Positions 19,590 through 27,478 of a DNA stretch of 27,478 nucleotides are shown here, piece after piece. Every line of letters starts with the position of its first letter. Position 1 is the stretch's first letter. The notes beneath the pieces were generated by a model, which did no database searches, was not told where the DNA came from, and saw nothing but the letters and a program-made list of their open reading frames with translations. This DNA comes from Rhizomucor pusillus (taxonomy: Eukaryota > Mucoromycota > Mucoromycetes > Mucorales > Lichtheimiaceae): positions 1 through 27,478 of the forward strand of contig FWWN02000262.1 of assembly GCA_900175165.2 (NCBI GenBank), given 5' to 3'. A program made the translations under genes and the position numbers.

Positions 19590-20869
19590 TTACGCTTTGA
19601 GATTGACCGGAAAATGTGGTGAGCGCGGTGTTACTGGAGACGCCGGTTCTGACGGCGACGAAGTTCCAGACGAAAGGCCGACATCTTCCTCTTCGGCGGA
19701 GTAGTCCATACGACGCAGACGCAGCGAGACTTTATCGTCGTCGAGGCATTCGGGTTCCATAAGTACGTAGACATCCTGCGGCTCGCCATCCATGTTGACG
19801 GTTGCATGAACAATAGATAAATCTTTTGCCGGTTGTGGTTTTGCTGAACCAAAGTTGCGACGATACTCGATGCTGCGAACAAATGCTGACCAGCTGATTT
19901 TGCGGATACCGAGATAATCCAGACGGGTGCGTGCGTTGGGTCGGATGGCAGGCAGGTGACGGCGAGCAATGAAAAACGCAGAAATTGCATAGATGGAGCC
20001 ACCAACGAGGTCAATGAGATAATGGTGAGTCAAGTACATGGTGGACCACCACATCCACATTACATAGGCAATGCAGAGTGGGCGCGCCTTGGGAAAGAGA
20101 TATGCCACAAATAGCATTTCAAGGGTTGCATCACCCGAGTGCAGCGATGGAAATGCACCAAACACCAAGGGCGATGCGCCAAAGGATGAACCGTACAGAT
20201 CAAGGCCAAGGATAGTGTCGATACGCGCGAGGCCGCCAGCTTCTCCAGGGACGGAATAATCGGCAGGTTTCGAGCCGTAACTCAATTCATACCCTGTGCG
20301 ACATTGTCAGCATTCTGCAATTTCTGTCAAACCAGATTGTTTTGTTACTCACAAGGCGACGCATTTGGAAACAGCAGCTGCGTAAGCACACCACACACGT
20401 TCATCCAACCAAATGCTTGTCCGTACACGCCGACGATTTTGGGCGGCCCAAAGACGAATAGCACTAATCCGAACACAAAAGGCAGAGAAAAGTGCAGGAT
20501 GCCGTATGGAAGCCATGCAAGGATATCCAACACCGGGTGCTGATGCTTTGAGATAATCTCGGACAGATTGGCGCCGTACAAGATTCGTTCCAATGTCGGC
20601 AGGATGTTGACAAAGATGTGGCCGGGTCGATACTCGGATGGAATAAATTGGCAGGCGTAGAAGGTGATAAGCCATGTAAAGATAGGCATTGCTGGTACGG
20701 TAAAGCGGCGGATATATGGAATCATGGTTGACGAGGCCAGCAGGATAGCCAAGGCTATTCTGACGAGCATTGGCGGTTGCTTCATGACCACAATGTCCAG
20801 GGCTATCAGAACGACCATGAACAATGCTGGCCAATTCGGCTTCCAGCTCTTCTTTCTTGTCTCGTTCAT
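19590..20869 (-). CDS. AUR1: Inositol phosphorylceramide synthase catalytic subunit
   Basis: 406 residues from exons 20353-20869 and 19590-20293; yeast Aur1 has 401. It transfers phosphoinositol from phosphatidylinositol to ceramide in the Golgi and is essential in yeast. Signatures are LPYGILHFSLPFVFGLVLF, FVFGPPKIVG, FPNASPWYE (restored across the intron), PGEAGGLARIDTILGLDLYG, VFGAFPSLHSGDAT and WWSTMYLTHHYLIDLVGG. The last two carry the His/His/Asp residues of the PAP2-like lipid phosphatase fold. Several hydrophobic spans are evident. The His-Phe pair that corresponds to the yeast aureobasidin-sensitive site is unchanged. The C-terminal 100 residues are hydrophilic and end in a Ser/Pro-rich tail, which differs from yeast. 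A TATA-like element lies about 130 bp upstream. Confidence 0.95.
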
Positions 20870-21946
20870 AAGTAAAGTATAAAAGGTAGATTATTAAAGA
20901 GTAGTAGAAGAAAGAAACAAGAAAGCAAGTATGAAAGAAAACCCCCGGTACAAAAAAGAAAAAACTTTCTGGCGGTGTTGCCCGCCCGCCCTCTCTTTAT
21001 AAGCATCCAACATCTTTGTCATATACCCTCCCTTTCTGGCAAAAAGTTTTGTTGGAGTTGCACCAGACTTTGCCGGCCCGACGCTTTTTCCCTTCATCTT
21101 TCAAGTTACACGGTGTGCGTACACGTGATGTCGACGAAAGCATGACCTACATCTATCGCTTCACATGCTTCCTCTTATTTGGGCTATAAGGTCCTGTGCT
21201 AGCTCTAACCCTGGCCTTTCCTTTTCCTTTTCCTTGCGCCCGATTGTTTCCAAGGGATTCTGATCAAAAACCAAATGAAAAAAATTCAGCTGGAACTGAA
21301 AATTTCTATCGGCATCAATTCATCCGATCCGATCGCAGAAAGGATGAGACACACAGCACGCGGTGTCGCCCGAGCACGGGTGTCAGCTTTCTCCGCCCAA
21401 CGCGACGATAACCGCGTTTGGTGGAAACACATTTTTCCATCTCCAATTCATGCCCCGTTGTTGCTCCGTGCTTATGCTGCTTCTGTTTGTGCCAAAGAAG
21501 CTTCTTCGAAAAAGCCACAGCCCTCTTTCTGTTTTGTTTGTGCCTAACGATGATAACGCTTTCGTTGATGGATAGATAACAACATTGCTGCTGGGAATGG
21601 GTCATCAGGCCCTTCATACCCCTTGATGTAGCAAGAACCTCAGACGCTGTTTGTATTTATCATTCGATGCATGATTTCACACTGCATACTTCTTTCTCCG
21701 TCAAGCACATCTAATCGATTAAATAGTGTTACCCAAGGCTCTTCTCGCCGCTTATTACATCCATGCCGGTATCAGATGTACTATAGTAGACCTTTTTTTC
21801 TGCAATGGCTGTGACGATAAGAGATAAGATCTCTAGTCATCGACAGTATGAACATAACACTGTATAGAAGATGATCATGCTCAAAATCGTTTTATGCGGC
21901 AAATATATATGGACTGCGAAAGAAATATATATGCATGAGAATGGAA
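20870..21946. other. Intergenic region between AUR1 and LTV1
   Basis: 1,077 bases. The part next to AUR1 (20870-21120) is its promoter and CT-rich leader (minus-strand sense). Beyond it I find only scattered open frames of 60-100 codons on both strands, all without motifs, plus a short imperfect TTTTCC-type run near 21221-21235. No RNA gene or transposon remnant recognised. Confidence 0.45.
20996..21001 (-). promoter_or_regulatory. TATA-like box upstream of AUR1
   Basis: TATAAA on the minus strand, about 127 bp before the AUR1 start codon. A pyrimidine-rich leader with TTTCTT repeats lies between it and the ATG, as is common in fungal promoters. Confidence 0.5.
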
Positions 21947-23871
21947 TTAAGGGATATGAGTTGTGCCTTTGGTTTTTCGCTGCTGCTGCAACGTCTTCCT
22001 TTGTCGGTTTTCTTCTTGCTTGAAGGCTTCCTTTGTATTCTTCTTGGCCTCTCGTCGATTCTATATATACAACCACATCAATGTAAGTCAATAAAGTATA
22101 TTGTTCATACTATCTCCATTTCTCAACCTACTCTTTTGGCTTCCTTGACAGCAGCCTTTCGTGCTCTCTTCTCCTCCTTTGTTTCATTTTTGGAGCGTGG
22201 TATTCCAGTATTGATCCGCTGTTGTTCTTCTTCATCCTCTCCGCTTCCTGCCTCTTCTTCCTCTTCCTCTTGCACCTTTTCGAGCTCTTCCTGTCTGGGC
22301 TTCCGATTTTTCTTATCGACTTGGACCAGTGATGGCATACCCGTTTTGGAATCGATCAGGATTTTCTTCTTTGGTCCGCGGTCAGAAATAAGTTTCGGAT
22401 GGTTCTCTAGGTTGGAGTAGGTGGAGAGGACTGATTGACAGTCCCATGCTTCTCGGTATTTCACGGGACGTTCCCATATTTCGACATTGTCCGTTGAATC
22501 TTTGCTGTTGCGGGTATGTGACCTCCGTACAGTGGAAACACTGGCTTTATCTTCATCGTCTGACAAGGTTGTGGCAAGCAATGCTTCACGCACTTTATCC
22601 AGCTTTTGCTCAGCTGTTTCTCCATCCAGTTTGGGCTGCATCTTTCGGCCAACAATTTCGTACTTATCCAAAAAGTCGTCTAAAATATCCTCAAAATCGG
22701 CACGTTCTTCCAGCAGCTCGCCCTCAAACTCTTCGTCCTCGCTGTTATCGTTCATGTATTCTTCCTCAATCTAGATAATACAACGTTGTTAATATATATC
22801 CATTGTACGACGCTACTATCCACAATGTACCTTGTCAAACCGAGCATCCAGCAACGTCAATTGCGGGTTTCGATGCATGGCCGATGACGATACGGAAAAT
22901 CCCGTCATTCTTGATCGTCGTTCAACCAGGTCATCCTCAAATTCGTCGTCTGAATCTGCTTGTCGTCGATCTTGTTGACGCTTAAAGCTATAATATAAAT
23001 GATTTGTAAACTTTTCCATCTCCCACATCGCAGTATTTCCAATCAGGATAAACTTACTTTCTAAAAGCAGCTCGCCAATCGTAGCCTCCATTCTCATCCA
23101 TTACTTCTTCTTCCTCGTAGTATTCCTCTTCTTCGTCGCCAGGTACGTAAGGATCTCCTTCGGCATTCAATTCCTCAAAGAAATCGTCATCAAGCTCTTC
23201 GTCTACATATTCTTCATCTTCCAAAGCCTCCATGATTTCTCGAAGACGAGGATCCATATCTGGCTGCAGACCACCTTCCAGTCCGCTCGACTGGTTCATG
23301 ACACCAACTGACATTTCTACATTCGAAGGCAGCACATCTGCTGGCAGTTCAATGTCACCCTTTTTGTCTCTGAATTCAAGCTCTTTTGATCGTTTTGGTT
23401 TCTCTTCTTTCTTTGGTGCTTCCAAAAATACAGCTTCCGTCGATTCACCGATGGCTCTCAAGTGCTGTGTATAATCATACTCGGCTGTGTCGTCAAAGTA
23501 AATACCGTGCATGGCAGCCTGACCGACTCGTCTGAAAAGGAAGTTCCCAACAGTGAGTTGAGACAGGTCCCAATTAACCCCCGTTTTCTCCAATTCTTAC
23601 CGATCAATCTCATCGGGAGTCAATTCAACAGGCTTGTGCTTGATTGCCTGGATTTCTTCTTTGGTTTTATGCTAGGGCAGCAGCATTAATCTTGTCCCTT
23701 CCGGCAAAATGCTCGAAACCGGTTTCTTACCTTGTGCAAGTTTGAGGGTATCACCTCGTGAAGCACTCGATCGGAAGCCTCGGAATCATTGATAAGAGGA
23801 TCCTTTTGGGATCGGTGGACAAGGTGGTAGTGCTTTGCTTGCTTTCTGTCAATAAATGGTTTCTTGCCCAT
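21947..23871 (-). CDS. LTV1: Ltv1, 40S ribosomal subunit assembly factor
   Basis: 531 residues from six exons: 23731-23871, 23601-23671, 23058-23531, 22831-22987, 22132-22770 and 21947-22060. Ltv1 binds pre-40S particles and is released by casein kinase phosphorylation late in assembly. The N-terminus is diagnostic (MGKKPFIDRKQAKHYHLVHR, SQKDPL), as is the C-terminal WDCQSVLSTYSNLENHPKLI. Other conserved parts are YFDDTAEYDYTQHLRAIG, FEDILDDFLDKYEIVG and a basic Lys/Arg/Gln-rich tail (NRREAKKNTKEAFKQEENRQ). Very acidic stretches (EEEEYYEEEEVMDENGG and the DDE region) are typical. The first exon ends in NLHK and joins HKTKEEI. The final exon is fixed by the closing THIP before TAA. Upstream ATGs in other frames are unrelated. 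Confidence 0.93.
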
Positions 23872-24325
23872 TGCGCTGTACCCAGAAAAAAGAGGTCCTG
23901 CGTTGCGGGGAACTTTTGCGGCATGAGGGTGGCTTGCATGGCGCTGCAGTAAATCCTGCCAATGCCCTCTCCATTCTTCTTAATCGAGGCTTTTACCCAC
24001 TAATAGATCATCGGCTCACTTCCTTTGATGCCTTATGGAATGGCGATATCTTCAAACTTAACAATCGTGGCTATTATTATTAATTTTGCAATTACCACAT
24101 ATACTTGATAAGTCAGGATTCGAGATGGCATCACGTTTTCAAATGCCAGCAGCAAAAGATCATGTTCAGAATATTGCAATGCTCGACGTATGTATCCAAA
24201 ATCACTTTCTACGTAAGTTTTCCATATATAAAATCTTTCTTGAAGCTCGCAAAATGGTGAAGTTCGAGTGCCAGCAATTGCTGCAGTCCGGAATTTCTGT
24301 GGTATCATATACGCATCATCCCCTT
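23872..24325. other. Intergenic between LTV1 and the Nudix gene
   Basis: 454 bases: promoter side of LTV1 and 3' side of the Nudix gene, both on the minus strand. A minus-strand frame at 24033-24308 has a mildly protein-like stretch (SEHDLLLLAFENVMPSRILT) but no family I know and no clean splice partners; treated as unsupported. Confidence 0.4.
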
Positions 24326-25125
24326 CTATTGCGTGATCCTCTGTTGTTTTAATACCGTTGACTTTGTGATATCATACTCTTCGGGTGGTTCCGAGAGGAG
24401 CTGAAAATTCTCTGCCAAGGTCGAGCGTTGATCCTTATTGTTACGTCAAAAAAGGTTAAACTAACATCAAAATTGCAAAGTGCGAATAAATGCTATACCT
24501 CTGAAAAGTGGTATTCTCCGAGGAAAGGTTGCTTTTTCAACATGTGCTGGAACCAAACACGAGCATCTGGCCACATTTGCTCATGTGGGATAGAGTCATA
24601 GTCGAACCACTCTGGACGCATCTCCTCGGTTCTGTATTCCACATCGCATGTCAATATCAATCCGTTTGTTGTACGACATTGTTTGCTTCCTACTCTGCTG
24701 GCTTTCCCTCAAATTCCGTCGCAAAGAATATATGAACCACAACCGCTAGAGGATCATTTTCAAAGGTGAATACATTGATAGCAAGTTTTCTCAGCAACTT
24801 TGCACGGATCGTAGCTTCCTCCTGCAAAGTGATTACATAAGCTCAATTGCCTCTTGCAGCAGGCAGTTTTCACGTATATTACCTCCAATTCACGCACTGC
24901 AGCTTGATACACGCTCTCCCCTGGCTCCACTTTGCCACCAAATCCTACAGAGTCTAGTCGGTAAAGGGACATATAAGCAGCATTTGCTTCATATTTACCG
25001 TTGTAAAGGTTCACACCGAAACCGCGTTTCTTCATTCCGAGCAGGATCTACGCGATGAAACCCGTTGGAACCTGCGTTCAGAATGGTTGCTACGCAAGTA
25101 CCTTGCGATTCTGCTCGTCTAGCAT
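24326..25125 (-). CDS. MTH1-like Nudix hydrolase (oxidised purine NTPase)
   Basis: 167 residues from exons 25102-25125, 24999-25047, 24883-24944, 24694-24821, 24499-24631 and 24326-24433; human MTH1 (NUDT1) has 156. It is expected to hydrolyse oxidised purine nucleoside triphosphates such as 8-oxo-dGTP. Evidence is ILLGMKKRGFGVNLYNGFGG, then KVEPGESVYQAAVRELEEEA, the Nudix box. The catalytic Glu residues of REUxEE are kept, but the following conserved Gly is Thr (EEATI). Downstream are AVVVHIFFATEFEGKPAE, TEEMRPEWFDYDSIPHEQMW and PDARVWFQHMLKKQPFLGEY, which match MTH1 closely. The 24-nt first exon gives MLDEQNRK. The second intron (24945-24998) is 54 nt and stop-free in frame. The last 36-codon exon is the least certain. 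Confidence 0.88.
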
Positions 25126-26047
25126 GAAAACTAGTGTATAATCCTTTTTCGTGTATGCAGTCTTTGAATCACTAGGAGCATTTATAGTCGAAGGTGCTGC
25201 AAGCATGTTTGCCCTGAGAGATTCGTCTATATTCCCGGAATCGGAAGGGCGACGGCAATTGGCGGAAATGCAAGCCGATACTTCCGTCGATCAGTTCAAT
25301 GTACAGTACGTGACATACCTTTACTCTACTTTAGCATTACTTTGGATTTGCAAGGTATCGCAGTCGATGCTTTCGAATTTTCTGCGTGTGAGATGGTTTT
25401 CTGTATGATGCTTATCCGAGCCTTATAGTTGCTGACGAAGTAAATCATATTAAAACCACTGCGTTTTCGATGCATTAATGGCACTGGTTCGTAAAGTTCA
25501 AATCCGTGCGAGCAGCTTACGATCCCTAGTGAGCATGCCGGTTTACAGATGACAAGTTAACCATCAATTTCTTGTGAAAAACTTTCCGGAACATGCTTGG
25601 CTCGATTTCTCTGAGAAATACAAGTATGTATTTGCAAAAAAAGTCAAGGCGCGTGCTCCAAGATATACCAGTTTGCGTCTAACTTTTCTCCTTTCGGCCG
25701 ATACTACTCGACACTTTCTTGTTCCTGCAGAGGCAGTAGGCTTTGACTTCGAGTGCAAAACTCTATTTCCTTTTTATGTTACAGCAAGGTTTATGATACA
25801 GACTCGTTTATGTCGTGTAATTCCGCCTACGGATCGCGTCCAACCATTGTCTCTGGTCCCCCGCGAATCCGGGATTACTTCAGGATGTAAGGATTAACTA
25901 TGATTACGCAGTATTAGCGCAAGATATTAACGTAATGCTCTTATGAAATTCTCTTGCTCTTGACTTCTTCATATTTATTCCTGTATCGCCCTCTTTGTAA
26001 TTAAATTTTGATTATTTCTTTTTATTAATGGGTACTATTAAGCTCCG
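25126..26047. other. Unrecognised, partly coding-like region
   Basis: About 920 bases with two plus-strand stretches that read like protein. 25151-25408 includes ALRDSSIFPESEGRRQLAEM and a possible donor at 25306. 25574-25897 includes PEHAWLDFSEKYKYVFAKKV and HFLVPAEAVGFDFECK. Between them stops occur in all frames, with short patches such as DGFLYDAYPSLIVADEVNH. I cannot place a family or a clean exon set. It could be a decayed gene or transposon, a lineage-specific gene with unusual splicing, or chance. Confidence 0.3.
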
Positions 26048-26065
26048 GTGGCCATTAATGGCCAC
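26048..26065. repeat. 18-bp perfect palindrome centred on TTAA
   Basis: GTGGCCATTAATGGCCAC reads the same on both strands; the centre is the TTAA at 26055-26058, the target site sequence of piggyBac-type transposons. It is 174 bp from a second palindrome of similar design. Confidence 0.85.
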
Positions 26066-26146
26066 TCTTTAACCAGCTCGTTCTCACCCATACATGATCA
26101 TCTTAGCATACGGCTTACAGAAAATAAACTAGAAGCCTTCATTTGC

Positions 26147-26167
26147 GTCTCAATATTAATTTGAGAC
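26147..26167. repeat. Inverted repeat with 7-bp arms
   Basis: GTCTCAA (26147-26153) and TTGAGAC (26161-26167) flank a 7-nt AT-only loop. It lies midway between the two TTAA palindromes. Confidence 0.6.
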
Positions 26168-26232
26168 AAAATGGATAACCTGGCTTGGAGAACGGGACGT
26201 TTTCAGAGGGCCACTCAGAGCAAATTTTGGAG

Positions 26233-26248
26233 TGGCAATTAATTGCCA
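26233..26248. repeat. 16-bp perfect palindrome centred on TTAA
   Basis: TGGCAATTAATTGCCA, centred on TTAA at 26239-26242. Together with the palindrome at 26048 it brackets 180 bp whose two ends begin T[G/T]GCCACTC in inverted orientation, like a small TTAA-flanked element. Confidence 0.8.
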
Positions 26249-26353
26249 GTTTTGGATCGACTCAAATTGGGCCTTACTCATATCCAAAACGCGCGAGAGC
26301 ACAACATAACAGAAAAAAGGATCTCTAATTTATTATGAGACTCGTTTTATGTA

Positions 26354-27478
26354 TCATTGGGTTGACAAGTGTTCGTCCATATGAGCTTTACAGTAGCCAA
26401 GTTCCTGGTTGCACAAGCAGCGGATCGTTGATCTATTCCGGCATGAGGGCTTGCAGCAAGTACGTCTCAGACGATGCCCTCTCGCACTGAGACCCAAAGA
26501 GACACGCATATAGATGACACGAGCTCCCTGGGTCCTAGTTGTAGCTCCAGCGATGGGATCGGTATGCTTTCCTCTAGGTTTCTGGCATACTGCAACAATG
26601 ATTGCCAAAGAGACCAACGAAATTTCGAATGCATAATTTCAGACCCATCATGTGCAAAGCACTTGTACGCAGGGAAAGCATTCGCCTCGGCAACAGCAAG
26701 AAAGAACGCCAGGCAACGTACTTCCCATCTGTAAGAGGCCATGACATCATGGAACGAAGTCAAATTATCACGGCGATTGTTCGCAACATCGACAGCTCCT
26801 AATACGGAATATGTGACCATTTATAACTTATTGACGAACCTTTCAGTGACCTACCTTTGTTTTTCTCATATTCATCGTAGACAGCAGGTCGACACATCGA
26901 ACGGAAATCACGCTCCTCTGCAAAGTAACGGCGGATAACTTCATCACTGCGTGTAGTGACGCCGCAATTACTAATGACAACTTTTGGCTGACGATCTCTC
27001 AAAGCCGTGACAAAAACTTCGTCGACTGTAGACTTCATACAGACAAAATCACCGAATTCTTCTCCAAGTGCATCGAGGATGTTGTTTGCCGGCATACCGC
27101 GGGGCCAATATCGCCGCTTCTTCACTTGCATGATGGAAAAGAGGCCATGCTTTTTCATCTCTCGCACCATCAGCGGCGAGCCAAACCAGGAATCAGCGAT
27201 TATGGTTCGCCCTGGATGAAACCATGGCTTGGTGAGGCGACAGACGGACGCAATGTCCTTATGACTATATCGGTCATCAAACTCTTGAAGTACTGTATCG
27301 CCACTGAAATCGAGCTGGATGATACAGCAGGTGGTCGTGTCTGCGACAGTCTTGTACTCCTGTCCAACAGAGTGCGGCTTTCTAGGGACTTTCTTAATGT
27401 TTGGCATCCCCTTACCGAGCCACTGATTCATGCTCTCATCCACGCATAAGTAACGACCAGGCGTCAAGGCATCCTGCA
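26354..27478 (-). pseudogene. piggyBac-family transposase, partial and frameshifted
   Basis: The reading frame is open at the right edge, so the N-terminus is missing. Exon parts are 26855-27478 and 26798 downward, joined over a clean 56-nt intron (26799-26854) that unites YEKNKG with AVDVANNRRDN. The DDE domain of piggyBac transposases is recognisable: PGRYLCVDESMNQWLGKG (first Asp), TIIADSWFGSPLMVREM (second Asp) and the AVDVANNRRDN block (third Asp), then FHDVMASYRWEVRCLAFFLA. After SLLQYAR (near 26575-26590) the frame meets a stop at 26467, but another frame carries on with a cysteine-rich end (RRTCCKPSCRNRS, CLCNQELGYCKAH), as in piggyBac C-terminal zinc domains. This points to a single-base frameshift, so the gene is probably dead although all three catalytic Asp are kept. 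Confidence 0.75.

Larger units (their letters stand above)
26048..27478 (-). mobile_element. piggyBac-like element remnant, runs off right edge
   Basis: A minus-strand piggyBac-family transposase gene (26354-27478) with TTAA-centred palindromes just beyond its 3' end at 26048-26248. One end of the element probably lies in that palindromic zone; the other end and the transposase 5' part are outside the window, so terminal repeats cannot be matched. The left boundary is therefore a guess. Confidence 0.55.

Noticed and set aside
20894..21097. 67-codon minus-strand frame ahead of AUR1, possible uORF
   Set aside because: Its ATG lies upstream of the TATA-like box at 20996-21001, so it is unlikely to be in the AUR1 transcript; no family features.
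21315..21617. 100-codon minus-strand frame between AUR1 and LTV1
   Set aside because: Several frames of similar length overlap here on both strands; none shows a domain or conserved pattern.
24033..24308. 91-codon minus-strand frame between LTV1 and the Nudix gene
   Set aside because: A short patch seems protein-like, but there is no recognisable domain, no promoter context and no splice partner.
25485..25515. GTTCAAATCC, like a tRNA B box
   Set aside because: The flanking five bases cannot form a T-stem, and no A box or acceptor stem pairs with it.

Overview
The window is nuclear DNA from a filamentous fungus, most likely an early-diverging one (Mucoromycota). Genes are compact, packed 0.1-1 kb apart on both strands, and cut by many short introns, mostly 50-75 nt with GT-AG ends. 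The proteins are plainly fungal: an Aur1-type inositol phosphorylceramide synthase, an Emi1-type mitochondrial protein, a type I metacaspase and Ltv1. Degraded DNA transposons (piggyBac, a FAR1/SWIM MULE type and others) lie between the genes. The assignment to Mucoromycota is inferred from gene style and transposon types, not from a marker gene. All exon models were spliced by eye, by keeping the reading frame open and checking family motifs across junctions.

Layout. 1-1865 is mostly gene-poor: one weak small-gene candidate (93-531) and a helix-turn-helix transposase scrap on the minus strand. 1866-5866 (+) is a 15-exon tripartite DENN-domain protein with a C1-like zinc finger inside it. 6746-8069 (+) is a C2H2 zinc-finger protein with an unusual, possibly ubiquitin-like N-terminus. 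8181-8672 (-) is an Emi1/DUF3128 protein and 8840-9407 (-) a DUF202 membrane protein. 9658-10198 (+) is a Bet1-like SNARE, followed 110 bp later by the Nse2 SUMO ligase (10309-11480, +). 12036-13974 (+) is a metacaspase.

13975-16100 is a transposon graveyard on the minus strand. 16176-17806 (+) is a type I J-protein with a CaaX-like end and 17986-18909 (+) is Rer1. 19590-20869 (-) is Aur1, 21947-23871 (-) is Ltv1 and 24326-25125 (-) is an MTH1-like Nudix hydrolase. 25126-26047 is unrecognised, partly coding-like sequence. 26048-27478 carries TTAA-centred palindromes and a broken piggyBac-family transposase that runs off the right edge.

The genes form no single pathway. Several serve the early secretory route (Bet1 SNARE, Rer1 retrieval receptor, Aur1 sphingolipid synthesis at the Golgi, perhaps the DENN protein as a Rab regulator). 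Others are housekeeping: genome stability (Nse2), nucleotide-pool sanitation (Nudix), 40S ribosome assembly (Ltv1), protein folding (J-protein) and mitochondrial biogenesis (Emi1). The more unusual points are the DENN-C1 architecture, the missing G/F region in the J-protein, GC-AG introns in two genes, 11- and 15-nt micro-exons in three genes, an in-frame, stop-free intron beside the Nudix box, and the paired TTAA palindromes next to the piggyBac remnant.
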